DNA of 46,723 nt. It comes from Acidobacteriota bacterium. GTDB taxonomy: Bacteria; Acidobacteriota; Terriglobia; Acidiferrales; UBA7541. Below, piece by piece: positions 32,392-41,609 of this stretch (within the stretch, counting starts at the first letter, position 1; every line of letters starts with the position of its first letter). The notes below the pieces were generated by a model that made no database searches, was not told where the DNA came from, and saw only the letters and a program-made list of their open reading frames with translations. The stretch is from positions 1 to 46,723 of the forward strand of contig JABDFR010000018.1 of assembly GCA_013286465.1 (NCBI GenBank), given 5' to 3'. Made by a program: the position numbers and the translations under genes.

Positions 32392-32915
32392 GGTTCCCTC
32401 GATTAAGCTTCATTCCATCGGTGCCACGTTGTTCCCGAGTATTCTCGGCTCTGAAAGGAGCATTGTGATTCGAAGCAATTATGTATTTTTGCGTGAATTC
32501 CTCTGTAGGATGAGCGCGCCAAGCTCAAGGTTTCAGTGAGTGGGCATTCGACCGTCGTGGCAGCTTTCGCTCGGGAATGCGTCTACGGAGGCTGCTTGCC
32601 GCTCGATTTGTCCTCCGGCGGCCGGTTTCGTGCATTTGCACATCCGCGGCACTTGCCAGAATACATACGGTATGCGAATTGTACTTGACAGGCATGCAGT
32701 CTCAAGATAGCTTGCCCGCCAAGCACCGTGCATTCGGAGGTGCTGCTTGCTCCGGACGGTTTTATGAACGCGACTGCCCGTCAAACTGCTGATCTGATTA
32801 GACTTTCGCCGCACGGCTTCGGGAATCCCTGGCTACAGATATGCCCTGGACCTTTGTGCGGCCATTCTGATGTTCGTCGGTGCACATTCCGCGACAGTTG
32901 GCGAAAGGAACCGCG
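32392..32915. other. 524-bp gap upstream of the amidohydrolase operon
   Basis: No convincing gene. A palindrome CATACGGTATG (32664-32674) is followed by TTGACA (32685-32690), a perfect -35 hexamer; the best -10 after it is weak (GATAGC near 32706). It could be the operon promoter with a regulator site, at low confidence. Confidence 0.45.
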
Positions 32916-34235
32916 ATGAAAAGCGTGCTGCGATCTGCATTTTCGGCCAAAGTCACTTGCGTGACTGCGCTGCTTTGCTTCGCGTTTTTTGCGATCCCGG
33001 CTGCGCCACAGGATTCTGCGCCGGCGGAAGTTACGGTCATTCATGCCGGCAAATTATTCGACGCCCATGCCGGACGAATGATCGAAAACCAGGATATTTT
33101 GATTCGCGGCGAGAAAATCGAAAAAGTCGGCCCGAATCTTGCCGTGCCCGCGGGCGCGCATGAAGTCGATCTGCGCAAAGCCACCGTGCTTCCCGGGTTC
33201 ATCGACGTGCATACGCATCTGACGTCGAAGGCCGGGGCCGCTGGCTATAATTCTCTCGGAGTCTCGATTCCGCGCCATGCGTTGGCGGGGGCGCGCAATG
33301 CACGGGTCACACTGCTGGCTGGATTCACCACCGTACGAAATGTGGGCGCCGAGGGCTACGCCGATGTCGCGCTGCGCGACGCGATCGATGAGGGCGATGT
33401 GAGCGGGCCGCGCATGCAGGTTTCCGGGCCGATCATTACTATCACCGGCGGGCATGGCGACAATAATTTGCTGCCTTTCGAATTTCATTACAACGCGGAA
33501 GGGGTCGCGGACGGCGTGCCTGCGGTGATGGCCAAAGTGCGCGAAAATATTAAATACGGCGCCGACGTGATCAAGTTCACTGCATCTGGCGGAACTTTTT
33601 CGAAGGGTGATAGTCCGCTCTTCGAGCAATACAGTCCCGAGGAAATGCAGGCACTAGTGGCGGAGGCGCACCGGCTTGGGCGCAAGGTTGCTACCCACGC
33701 GCACTCGGCGCAGTCAATTAAGGATGCGGTCCGCGCGGGCGTCGATTCTGTGGAGCACGGAATTTTCATGGACGAAGAGTGTATCCAACTGATGAAGCAG
33801 CACGGGACGTATCTCTCGGCGACTACCTATCCGTTGTTTTGGTACGAGAAAAATGAGGACAGCTTGCATCTGCCGCCGTGGGTAATCGAAAAAGTGGCCA
33901 TGATTATTCCCGCGGCGAAAGTGAATGTGGCGCGCGCGTACAAGGAGGGAGTGAAAGTCGCGCTGGGGACGGACGCCGGGGTTTATCCGCACGGATTGAA
34001 TGGCGGCGAATTTTGGTCGATGGTGCAGCTCGGGCTGACGCCGGTGCAATCGCTGCAAGCGGGAACCGTGAATGCCGCCGATCTGATGGGGTGGAGCGAC
34101 AAAATCGGAGCGATTGAACCCGGGAAATATGCGGACATCGTCGCCGTAAATGGCGATCCGCTGAGCGACATTACTTTGCTGCAGCATGTGGATTTTGTGA
34201 TGAAGGGCGGCGTCGTCTACAAAGGCAATCAATAG
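32916..34235 (+). CDS. Exported amidohydrolase, prolidase/imidazolonepropionase-like
   Basis: 439 residues from the ATG at 32916 (MKSVLRSAFSAKVTCVTALL then a CFAFFAIPAA stretch), chosen because it starts a signal peptide and has AAGGA upstream. The metal-dependent amidohydrolase barrel has His99 and His101 in GFIDVHTHLTS, a probable carboxylated Lys220 in GADVIKFTASGG, His261/His263 in VATHAHSAQS, His281 in SVEHGIF, and a catalytic Asp in VALGTDAGVYPHG. This matches the binuclear Xaa-Pro dipeptidase-like branch (Sgx9260 type), which cleaves C-terminal residues from N-acylated or proline-containing peptides. The signal peptide predicts periplasmic action. It heads a set with a TonB receptor and a metallo-beta-lactamase-fold hydrolase, suggesting peptide or amide scavenging. 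Confidence 0.86.
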   Translation: MKSVLRSAFSAKVTCVTALLCFAFFAIPAAPQDSAPAEVTVIHAGKLFDAHAGRMIENQDILIRGEKIEKVGPNLAVPAGAHEVDLRKATVLPGFIDVHTHLTSKAGAAGYNSLGVSIPRHALAGARNARVTLLAGFTTVRNVGAEGYADVALRDAIDEGDVSGPRMQVSGPIITITGGHGDNNLLPFEFHYNAEGVADGVPAVMAKVRENIKYGADVIKFTASGGTFSKGDSPLFEQYSPEEMQALVAEAHRLGRKVATHAHSAQSIKDAVRAGVDSVEHGIFMDEECIQLMKQHGTYLSATTYPLFWYEKNEDSLHLPPWVIEKVAMIIPAAKVNVARAYKEGVKVALGTDAGVYPHGLNGGEFWSMVQLGLTPVQSLQAGTVNAADLMGWSDKIGAIEPGKYADIVAVNGDPLSDITLLQHVDFVMKGGVVYKGNQ

Positions 34236-34351
34236 CAGGCACGCTTGCGAGTTTGCAAAGTTTTGCGGAATTAGAGACGGCCAACGGAGCGGACGGCTGC
34301 GGCGCGAATCGTCGCCGGCCACAAAGTTTGAATCATTAGGAGGAAGCACTG

Positions 34352-37300
34352 ATGATACAAAAACTCTTCGTCTCGGCAATTTTTCTGGCACTGCTTGCGG
34401 GCGCCGCCTTCGCGCAATCCAATACCGGTGAAATCACCGGCACGGTCCACGATCCGCAAGGCGCCATCGTTCCCGGCGCCACAATTACGATCAGCAGCGC
34501 GGCCACCGGCCTTTCCCGCAGCGCGACGACGCCCGATAATGGCTCATTCCGTTTTCTTGCACTTCCGGCGGGACAATATTCGCTGTCCGGTGAAAAATCC
34601 GGATTTGCGATTGCGAAGGTTGAGCACGTTCAAGTTCGCGTTGATGAAATAACCACCGTGGATGTGGCGCTGGCCGTCGCGCAATCCACGCAATCGGTCA
34701 CCGTCGAGAGCAACGTCACGCTCACCGACACAGAAACCGCGCACCTGGGCAGCGTGATCAATGAGGAACAGGTCACTACCCTTCCGCTGAACGGGCGCAA
34801 TTTTGCGCAACTTGCGCTGCTCAATGCCGGCGTTTCGGCATCCGGGGGTGGCGGCGGCCAGCAAGGCGGTGAAGGAGGCATTTCGGGTTACTCCTCGAAC
34901 GGCCAGCGCTCCACCTCGAACAATTTCATGGTCGATGGCATCGATAACAACAATTACGAAGCCGGCAGCGTGGCGCAGCTTCCTTCCATCGATTCGATCC
35001 AGGAATTTCAGGTGCAGACGAATAATTACGCGGCGGAATACGGCCGCAGCAGCGGCTCGATTGTCAATCTGGTTACAAAATCCGGCACCAATCAATTTCA
35101 CGGATCGGCCTACGAATTTTTCCGCAACAACGCTTTGGATGCGCGCAACTTTTTTGCCGATCCCGCTTTTTCCGCCCCCGAACTGCGTCTGAATCAATTC
35201 GGTGGAACCATCGGAGGCCCGATCCAGAAAGACAAAACTTTCTTTTTCGGCAATTACGAAGGCTTCCGGCAAATTGCGGGCATCACCAGCCTCACGAACG
35301 TTCCCACTGACGCACAGAGAAGCGGCCTATTTTTCAATCCAAACACGGGTCTAACTCAGCAGGTGACCGTGAATCCGATCAGCGCGCAACTTTTCACGCT
35401 CTTTCCCGAGCCGAATACCACCCAGCCGGGCGGAAATTTTGTGGCCTCCCCCAACCTTACTAACAGCACAAACCAGTATTTGCTGAAAATCGATCATCAC
35501 CTGGCGCACGGAATGCTGACGGCGCGCTACAGCTACACCGGAGCCACGATTTTCTTTCCGTTCCAGCCCGGCCAAGGAGTTACGGCAATTCCCGGATACG
35601 GAGTGAACGACAAGGAATCTACCCAGCTAGGATCGCTCGGTTATACGTGGTTCATCAGCCCGGCGTCGCTCAATGAATTTCGTTTCGGATTCACGCGCGT
35701 CACCGGCTTCACCTCGAATCAGCCTGGCGCTCAGGCCGCGACCTACGGTTTCAATACCGGTTGGCCGGCGGGATCGCCAATGGGTCTCGGCAATATTCCC
35801 AATATCACTTTCTCCGGAGGGTTGGTTTCCGGTGTCAGCGCCACGTCCAATCTTGGCTCGACCGGCAACAATCCGGCCGGCAATTGGATCAACACGCTGC
35901 AATTTGTGGACAATTTCTCGCACGTCACTCCGCGCCACGAATTTAAATTCGGCGGCGAGGCGCGCAATATTCGCGACAATCGTGTTTACGACCTTTTCTT
36001 TAATGGACAACTTGGCTACACCGGCACAGTCAATCTGGAAGGAATTCCCAATCCGCTGGTGGATTTCGCGGAAGGCCTGCCCAGTTCGTCGTTGCAATTC
36101 GTCGGCAACTCCGGGCGTAGCTACCGCACCACGAGCTACGATTTCTTCGCGCAGGACAAATTCAAGCTGCGGCCCAATCTGACGCTCACTTATGGCCTGC
36201 GCTACGAGCTGAACACCGTGCTGCACGATGCGACCGGGCACTCGAGCACTTGGCGGCCGAATTTGTTTACCACGTTCCTTCCGCCGAACGCTGACCAGAC
36301 CAATCTGGCTCAGCTGCAACTCTCCGGCATCGCCACGCAAAGCCAGCTGGGCGGCCTCTATAATGGCGACCACAATAACTTCGCGCCGCGAATTGGCATC
36401 GCGTGGGCGCTCGGACCGGCGCAATCCACCGTGCTCCGCGCTGGTTACGGGATTTTCTACGACACGGTTTTCGGAAATATTCCCGGAAACGTGATGTTGA
36501 ATCCGCCGTTCTTGCCGGACTACTTCATCCCCAATCCCCCGTTCCCGGCTTCCTTCGGACCCTCCGGATTCCCAGTGATCACCGTCACGGCGGCCAATTT
36601 GCCCACGCCTTATTCGCAAGCGTGGAATCTCGACGTGCAGCATCAACTGCCCGGCAAAATGTTGCTCGACGTCGCGTATGTCGGCACCACCGGCACGCAT
36701 CTGCCGCGCTTCGTCCAAATCGATCAGGCCTACATCACGCCGGCGCAGGTCAATGCGCTCACCAATCCCGATATCGTCACGCGCATGAACATCCTCGGAA
36801 TTCCGCCTCCTGCGCAGCAATTCCTATTGCAACACATCGATCAGATGCCCAGCATCATTCGCGGCCCGTACTTCGGCTTCGCGCAGATTTTTCAAGCGCA
36901 AGATTCGATGAGTTCGAATTACAACGGGCTGCAGGTCAAGCTGGATAAACAGCTCTCGCACGGACTCACGTTTGGGGCCGCTTATACGTATTCGAAATCG
37001 ATTGATAGCGCATCGGACTTTTTCGGCTCCGGCGTGAACGGGACGACGATCTTTCCGCAGAACAATTACGACACGGCCGCGGAGAAGGGCCTTTCCGATT
37101 TCGACATTCGCCACCGCTTCGTGTTCAATTACATTTACAGCATTCCGAGCCTGAAGAATTTGTGGCAAGCGATTCCGGAGCGGGTCGGCGGCGGATGGCA
37201 GATCAGCGGCATCGTTACCGCACAGACTGGCCAGCCATTCTCGGTGTTGACCGGAGCGAACCAAAGCAGCACTGGCCTGGGAGACGATCGCGCCAACGTC

Positions 37301-37660
37301 AGCGGTGATCCAAACAACGGCCCGCATACCGTGGCGCAGTTTTTCAATACCAGCGCATTTTCGCTGAATCAGCTGCTGACCTTCGGAGATTCGGGCCGCA
37401 ATATCGTCACGGGTCCGGGCTTCACCGATGTCGATTTTGCCCTGATGAAGAACACCATCATCACCGAACGCGTGACCGTGCAATTCCGCGCGGAGTTTTT
37501 CAATATCTTCAATCATCCGAACTTCGCGCTGCCGAATAATGTGCTGACTTCGCCGTCGTTCGGCGCCTTGTTCCAAACTCCGGACGTGGCGCAGAATAAC
37601 GTGGGCCTGGGCTCTGGCGGCCCGCGCCTGATTCAATTCGGCTTGAAGTTTTTGTTCTAG
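34352..37660 (+). CDS. TonB-dependent receptor with carboxypeptidase-regulatory-like domain
   Basis: 1,102 residues, start ATG at 34352 after AGGAGGAAGC. The signal peptide (MIQKLFVSAIFLALLAGAAF, then AQ) is followed by a CarboxypepD_reg domain at about 25-110 (GEITGTVHDPQGAIVPGATI; NGSFRFLALPAGQYSLSGEK). A plug with TLPLNGRNFAQLALLNAG and VDGIDNNNYEAG leads to VNLVTKSGTNQFHGSAYEFF, and a long barrel ends in LIQFGLKFLF with terminal Phe. A Gly-rich loop (SASGGGGGQQGGEGGISGYS) sits in the plug. The architecture matches the other receptor in this window, but the sequences are clearly different paralogues. It lies 116 bp after the amidohydrolase and 9 bp before the hydrolase gene, so the set probably forms an operon importing oligopeptides or related compounds. 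Confidence 0.92.
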   Translation: MIQKLFVSAIFLALLAGAAFAQSNTGEITGTVHDPQGAIVPGATITISSAATGLSRSATTPDNGSFRFLALPAGQYSLSGEKSGFAIAKVEHVQVRVDEITTVDVALAVAQSTQSVTVESNVTLTDTETAHLGSVINEEQVTTLPLNGRNFAQLALLNAGVSASGGGGGQQGGEGGISGYSSNGQRSTSNNFMVDGIDNNNYEAGSVAQLPSIDSIQEFQVQTNNYAAEYGRSSGSIVNLVTKSGTNQFHGSAYEFFRNNALDARNFFADPAFSAPELRLNQFGGTIGGPIQKDKTFFFGNYEGFRQIAGITSLTNVPTDAQRSGLFFNPNTGLTQQVTVNPISAQLFTLFPEPNTTQPGGNFVASPNLTNSTNQYLLKIDHHLAHGMLTARYSYTGATIFFPFQPGQGVTAIPGYGVNDKESTQLGSLGYTWFISPASLNEFRFGFTRVTGFTSNQPGAQAATYGFNTGWPAGSPMGLGNIPNITFSGGLVSGVSATSNLGSTGNNPAGNWINTLQFVDNFSHVTPRHEFKFGGEARNIRDNRVYDLFFNGQLGYTGTVNLEGIPNPLVDFAEGLPSSSLQFVGNSGRSYRTTSYDFFAQDKFKLRPNLTLTYGLRYELNTVLHDATGHSSTWRPNLFTTFLPPNADQTNLAQLQLSGIATQSQLGGLYNGDHNNFAPRIGIAWALGPAQSTVLRAGYGIFYDTVFGNIPGNVMLNPPFLPDYFIPNPPFPASFGPSGFPVITVTAANLPTPYSQAWNLDVQHQLPGKMLLDVAYVGTTGTHLPRFVQIDQAYITPAQVNALTNPDIVTRMNILGIPPPAQQFLLQHIDQMPSIIRGPYFGFAQIFQAQDSMSSNYNGLQVKLDKQLSHGLTFGAAYTYSKSIDSASDFFGSGVNGTTIFPQNNYDTAAEKGLSDFDIRHRFVFNYIYSIPSLKNLWQAIPERVGGGWQISGIVTAQTGQPFSVLTGANQSSTGLGDDRANVSGDPNNGPHTVAQFFNTSAFSLNQLLTFGDSGRNIVTGPGFTDVDFALMKNTIITERVTVQFRAEFFNIFNHPNFALPNNVLTSPSFGALFQTPDVAQNNVGLGSGGPRLIQFGLKFLF

Positions 37661-37669
37661 AGAGGAATT

Positions 37670-38590
37670 ATGAGCCGGCGAGCGGGACGTGCGCGAACGC
37701 AGATTCCCAGTGCTTTGGTATTCGTTTTCTGTCTATCTGCGTTCGCATTCCCGCCACCGGAAGGGCCGCGCGTCGATTCACTCGGTCCGAATCTCTACGC
37801 CTATATCTCCGACAACGACAGCAGCGCTAATTCCACTTTCCTAATCGGCCCAAAAAGCATTCTGGTAGTCGACACAAGCATCGATCACTTTGAAGCCGAG
37901 AAGCTGCTGCGCGAAATCCGCAAAATCTCGCCGCTCCCGGTCGGCTACATCGTCAACACGCACTACCATCCGGACCATCAAGGTGGAAACGGAATCATCG
38001 GTCCCGACGCGGCGGTTATTTCGTCGCCGTTCACGCGCGAGAGAACGATCGCTGTCGCTGAAGCAACTTCGAAGCCCGGCGCAGCGCGGCCCGCAGGCCA
38101 TGAATTCATGTTCCGGCCGGCCACGGAAACATTCACCGACAAACTGACCATCTATCTCGGCGACAATCCGGTCGAAATCATCGCTGCATGGCCGGCGCAC
38201 ACGCTCGGCGACGTCTACGTTTATTTTCCGAAGCAGCGGGCGGTAGCCACCGGCGATTTATATCTCACAAACAGCGTCCCGGCGATGGACCAGGGCAGCG
38301 CGGCGCACTGGATTCAGGATCTCGATCAAATTTTGGCATTGCCGGCCGATCATTTCGTGCCGGGACATTTCGAGGTGGGCACGCGTCAAACGATTCAACG
38401 CTTTCGCGATTACATGAACGATCTCAACACGCAAGTTGTGGCGTTCGCCAAGACCGGCGCCACCGAAGAAGAAATCCGCCAAAAAATCCAGCTGCCGCAG
38501 TACTCCGATTTCCGCCAGTACGCGAAATACGAAGCCACCTTCGGCGACAACGCCGCCGCAATCCTCAAGCAAATCCGCTCTGCGAAGTGA
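37670..38590 (+). CDS. Exported metallo-beta-lactamase-fold hydrolase
   Basis: 306 residues, start ATG at 37670, only 9 bp after the receptor stop, with GAGGA upstream; translational coupling is likely. The signal peptide (QIPSALVFVFCLSAFAFPPP) predicts export. The MBL fold shows IVNTHYHPDHQGG (His98, His100, Asp102, His103), WPAHTLGDVYVYFP (third zinc ligand His), AVATGDLYLTNSVP (bridging Asp) and FVPGHFEVG (last His), so a binuclear metal site is complete. It belongs to the broad quinoprotein relay or SoxH-like branch of MBL proteins. The reaction is unknown; hydrolysis of a lactam, ester or thioester from the imported compound is possible. It is the last gene of the apparent operon, before tRNA-Arg. 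Confidence 0.87.
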   Translation: MSRRAGRARTQIPSALVFVFCLSAFAFPPPEGPRVDSLGPNLYAYISDNDSSANSTFLIGPKSILVVDTSIDHFEAEKLLREIRKISPLPVGYIVNTHYHPDHQGGNGIIGPDAAVISSPFTRERTIAVAEATSKPGAARPAGHEFMFRPATETFTDKLTIYLGDNPVEIIAAWPAHTLGDVYVYFPKQRAVATGDLYLTNSVPAMDQGSAAHWIQDLDQILALPADHFVPGHFEVGTRQTIQRFRDYMNDLNTQVVAFAKTGATEEEIRQKIQLPQYSDFRQYAKYEATFGDNAAAILKQIRSAK

Positions 38591-38617
38591 CTCATCTTCG
38601 AGTTTTCTGGCGTCGAG

Positions 38618-38647
38618 TTCGACCGGCAAAAGCGAATAAGGTAAACT
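38618..38647 (+). promoter_or_regulatory. Likely tRNA-Arg promoter
   Basis: TTCGAC (38618-38623), an 18-bp spacer, TAAACT (38642-38647), eight bases before the mature tRNA 5' end. Confidence 0.4.
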
Positions 38648-38655
38648 GGCACAAA

Positions 38656-38732
38656 GCGCCCGTAGCTCAGTTGGATAGAGCGTCTGCCTTCTAAGCAGAG
38701 GGTCGGGAGTTCGAATCTCCCCGGGCGCGCCA
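38656..38732 (+). tRNA. tRNA-Arg (anticodon TCT)
   Basis: A complete cloverleaf is visible. The acceptor stem GCGCCCG (38656-38662) pairs with CGGGCGC (38722-38728), followed by discriminator G and an encoded CCA (38730-38732). The D-arm is TAGCTCAGTTGGATAGAG. The anticodon stem TCTGC/GCAGA encloses CTTCTAA with TCT at 38690-38692. The T-arm is GGGAG-TTCGAAT-CTCCC. It reads AGA and AGG codons. A T-rich run follows and may end transcription. Confidence 0.97.
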
Positions 38733-38886
38733 TTCTTTTTTCCCATCGGTCGAATCGTTCGCGGCACAGCCAAAACCGTCGAATGGAGTCCGCGTGGTCG
38801 GTTTTTGGGGCGGACCAGATCGTCGCGAACTCTCTTCCCCCGTCCTACGATTTGAGATTTAATTACTATTTGAATTGCTTACCTGC

Positions 38887-38900
38887 GGCATAACTATGCC
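38887..38900. promoter_or_regulatory. Palindrome before the carboxypeptidase-regulatory protein gene
   Basis: GGCATAACTATGCC, a perfect 6-2-6 inverted repeat ending 5 bp before the ATG at 38906. It resembles a repressor site in layout, and the CATA-N2-TATG core is shared with the IclR palindromes, although the outer bases differ. Confidence 0.35.
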
Positions 38901-38905
38901 AGAAT

Positions 38906-39646
38906 ATGGACATGAGCCGGTTGGGACTTGGGTCTTCAATGATCCTGGCGATTGCTCTCAGTCCGTGGTCGCAGCGACCCAGCGCAAACGACGTTGCCGA
39001 TCGCGAAGGTAGCTTTATCGATGGGGTTGTGACATACCAGAACCTAACACCGGTTAAAGGTGCAACAGTTTCCGCCGAGCCACTCGGACGCGCAATGGGT
39101 GCGATTACTCCTCACGCGGAAACCGATCAATCCGGATATTTCGTGATTCACATTTCGCGTTCCTGGTTTGGAAAATTCGCGGTGGCGGCGATGAAGGAAG
39201 ATGAAGACTATCCCGACATGGTCAAACAGTTCTACAGCGACGGCAAATTCGTGACGGTGACATTGACGCCCAGACATCCCCACGCGACGGTAACACTTCG
39301 CCTGGGGCCGAGGGCAGGAGTTTTGGTTGGCACCGTCGCTGACGCAGTATCACAGGTACCTCTAAGTCCATGCGTAGAATTTCGGAGAGCTGCGGAACCG
39401 GGCAATTTTATGAGCGCCAGCGGATTGGTCAAACCGCGATACAAACTGCTGATTCCTCCGGACGCGGAAATCCTGATGAAGATTTCACTCGACGGCTACA
39501 AGACGTGGTATTACCCCGGAACGGTCGACAAAACAGCGGCAAAGTCGGTGCGCCTCGCGCCCGGTGAGAATAAATCTGTAGATATTCGGCTCGAACCTGA
39601 CGCTAAGCTCAAAACTGGCTGCCCCGCACCACTCAATTCCCGCTAA
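38906..39646 (+). CDS. Exported protein with carboxypeptidase-regulatory-like domain
   Basis: 246 residues, start ATG at 38906 (an ATG two codons later is an alternative). The weak signal peptide (SRLGLGSSMILAIALSPWS) suggests export. The first half (about 38-130) has the beta-sandwich pattern of carboxypeptidase-regulatory domains: FIDGVVTYQNLTPVKGATVS, TDQSGYFVIHI and VTVTLTPRHPHATVTLRLGP. A second similar unit follows (VLVGTVADAVSQVPLSPCVE; AEILMKISLDGYKTWYYPGT) and ends in SVDIRLEPD. This predicts two transthyretin-like domains, commonly used for surface binding. No enzyme part is attached. It is a single-gene unit with a palindrome at its start. Confidence 0.72.
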   Translation: MDMSRLGLGSSMILAIALSPWSQRPSANDVADREGSFIDGVVTYQNLTPVKGATVSAEPLGRAMGAITPHAETDQSGYFVIHISRSWFGKFAVAAMKEDEDYPDMVKQFYSDGKFVTVTLTPRHPHATVTLRLGPRAGVLVGTVADAVSQVPLSPCVEFRRAAEPGNFMSASGLVKPRYKLLIPPDAEILMKISLDGYKTWYYPGTVDKTAAKSVRLAPGENKSVDIRLEPDAKLKTGCPAPLNSR

Positions 39647-39702
39647 GCCGGATTCTTTGTCAATAGCGTTCGAACATTCCGAGCACGTGACAGTGCAGAG
39701 TC

Positions 39703-40602
39703 TCATTCTGTCTGTGGCGTTGCGCTGGCGACCGCTAGGATTGTTCCGGCGAAGAGTAGCGTGTCGAAAAAGTAGTTTATGCCCTCGATTTTGGCTCCGG
39801 TGCTGGGGTCCATCAGCGCGGCGATCAGGATTGGGCCGTAGACGAAGACGACTAGCAGCACGATCCAGGTGCCTAGAACCGTTGCCGCCATGTGCGTCTT
39901 TTTGTCTAGCAGGATGCATGCGCCCGCTGCGAGAAGGATTGCGCCGGTCACGTAGCCGATTAGCAGGCGTCCGGGAATCCATACGGGCATCAGAGCTTCG
40001 AGTGGGACACCGGGGCGTGCCAGTGGATGCAGAAAATGCATGACGCCATAAAAGATGGCGGTGATGGCGATGATTATGCGGCCTATCGTTATTAACCTGC
40101 GTCCGGCGGGGCCGTGCATCGCGCTCCCCGCGAAAACCCAGGCGCCGCTGCCGAACGACATTTCGCGGAGTGTCAAAGTCCAGGCGAACCTGTCTTTGGG
40201 GGTGGCGATTGTGCCCGGGATGTCCATCATGGCAACGAAAAGAAACATTGTTAGCCCGAGCAGCAGGCCGGACCAGCGCACTTGAATTTTTGTGGCGATA
40301 CTCAGGGACGCGGCTACAAGCGCGACGCCTACGAAATAGGCCCAGAACAAACGCCACGGCATGTATTCAGGAACTAGGGGCGCGACGAATTCCACGCCAA
40401 AGAGGTGAAGCGCGCCGAAGACTCCATACGGAACGGCAAAGCACAAATAGCTGAGGGCTACGATTTTTTCCAGGCCCGGGGCGCGGGCGATGTTGGTTCT
40501 TGCAGCCCACAGCGCGATGAGGGAAACCAGGATGCCAGCAGCGCACATCGCAATGACCGTGCGGGATGTCCCAATAAACATGACGAGAATTGTTGTTCGC
40601 AT
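39703..40602 (-). CDS. Multi-pass membrane protein, DoxX-like
   Basis: 299 residues, start ATG at 40602. Eight or nine membrane helices cover nearly the whole length (for example VIAMCAAGILVSLIALWAA, LLLGLTMFLFVAMMDIPGTI and GRLLIGYVTGAILLAAGACI). It contains GVMHFLHPLARPGVPLEALM and a similar earlier stretch GALHLFGVEFVAPLVPEYMP, which suggests an internal duplication of a four-helix unit resembling DoxX/DoxD proteins. Function is unknown; related proteins have been linked to quinone or thiosulfate chemistry, which is not shown here. It is convergent with the preceding gene and has no evident operon partner. Confidence 0.72.
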   Translation of the reverse strand: MRTTILVMFIGTSRTVIAMCAAGILVSLIALWAARTNIARAPGLEKIVALSYLCFAVPYGVFGALHLFGVEFVAPLVPEYMPWRLFWAYFVGVALVAASLSIATKIQVRWSGLLLGLTMFLFVAMMDIPGTIATPKDRFAWTLTLREMSFGSGAWVFAGSAMHGPAGRRLITIGRIIIAITAIFYGVMHFLHPLARPGVPLEALMPVWIPGRLLIGYVTGAILLAAGACILLDKKTHMAATVLGTWIVLLVVFVYGPILIAALMDPSTGAKIEGINYFFDTLLFAGTILAVASATPQTE

Positions 40603-40788
40603 GCCGATCCCAAGCGTACGGTCGCGTTCTCTATCGGGAACAGGCTTTCGCGATCAGTAGCGGCGCGAATTGTACAACAAAGAGACGGTGAGGATATTTA
40701 TTTTCGAATCTGGACACGCGCCCGTCCTGGAGCGCCCGTGGGGTCGAGTTTTTCGCGTCCGCAGTTTGCATTTCCAGATCGGAGTACG

Positions 40789-41211
40789 TCAGTCGGATGC
40801 CGGGCCAGCGAAGAGGATGAGATTCTCGTCTGGGTCCGAGACTATGAAAGTCGTGGCACCCCATGGTTCCTTCTTGAGCGCCTGATGGACGGAGACTCCT
40901 CCAGCCTGATAACTCAGAAAGAGCTCTTTGATTTCGTTCGCGGTGGCGACCGTTATGGAAGCGGAGAGCAGATGTTCGCGCTTGCGAATATCGCCTGCGA
41001 ACACCGGTTCGCAGACCAGCCGCAAGTTAATTCGTGCACTGTCGCGGAAGACTTGCGCGTAGTCGGGCGGGTCGCCATAGACGAATTGGATCGCGAAGCC
41101 AAGTCTCTTTGTGTAGAAATCGCAGGAACGTTTGATGTTCGCAACGAAGAGTTGCGGCTCAATTCCACTTAGAATGGGACGCGGGGTCGGCTCTCGGGGT
41201 TCATCGGTCAT
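40789..41211 (-). CDS. Glyoxalase/bleomycin-resistance/dioxygenase superfamily protein
   Basis: 140 residues from the ATG at 41211 (MTDEPREPTP), chosen because AGGAG lies 9 bp upstream; the frame extends ten codons further. One vicinal-oxygen-chelate domain: IEPQLFVANIKRSCDFYTKR, LGFAIQFVYGDPPDYAQVFR, NLRLVC, the loop SYQAGGVSVHQALKKEPWGA, and the final strand FIVSDPDENLILFAG. The usual metal ligands are only partly recognisable (no clear first-strand His), so it may bind a ligand rather than catalyse. Such proteins include antibiotic-binding and isomerase members. It is cytoplasmic and stands alone. Confidence 0.82.
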   Translation of the reverse strand: MTDEPREPTPRPILSGIEPQLFVANIKRSCDFYTKRLGFAIQFVYGDPPDYAQVFRDSARINLRLVCEPVFAGDIRKREHLLSASITVATANEIKELFLSYQAGGVSVHQALKKEPWGATTFIVSDPDENLILFAGPASD

Positions 41212-41609
41212 GTCATCTGCTCCTGATTTGCAATCCGGCATGCTTTATCACGCGCGTCCTGCACGATCTTGTCAGACTCCTTTAGGAACGATGACCAGAT
41301 TGGTCCGGGCAGTCTACCTTGCCACAGAATCAAATTGATTGGCAGCTGCATCGATGTGCCGTCGATTCGTCGCTTCCATACTGTGGCCGGCCGAGTGTCG
41401 ATTGGCTCAAAAGCTGCTCGTTAAACTGCCGGCGTGCCGAGTACTAGAAAAGTGTAGGACTTTCGTTTCCCAAAGTTTGCGCCCACCGCTCCATTGTGGT
41501 ACACGTTCACGAACATCACACTTTGTGAACCTGGGAGGAAAGCCGAATCGCCCCAAGGTGATTGTTTAGCCGTTTTCTTAAATGGATTCGCGTACTTTTT
41601 CGGAACTTT
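41212..41609. other. Divergent intergenic region before the kinase gene
   Basis: 398 bp without a convincing gene. An inverted repeat GTTCAC (41505-41510) and GTGAAC (41525-41530) lies about 80-105 bp before the kinase start and may be a regulator site. No clear promoter hexamers were seen. Confidence 0.45.

Noticed and set aside
32533..32814. 93-codon frame on the minus strand upstream of the amidohydrolase
   Set aside because: No ribosome site, no recognisable domain, and irregular composition.
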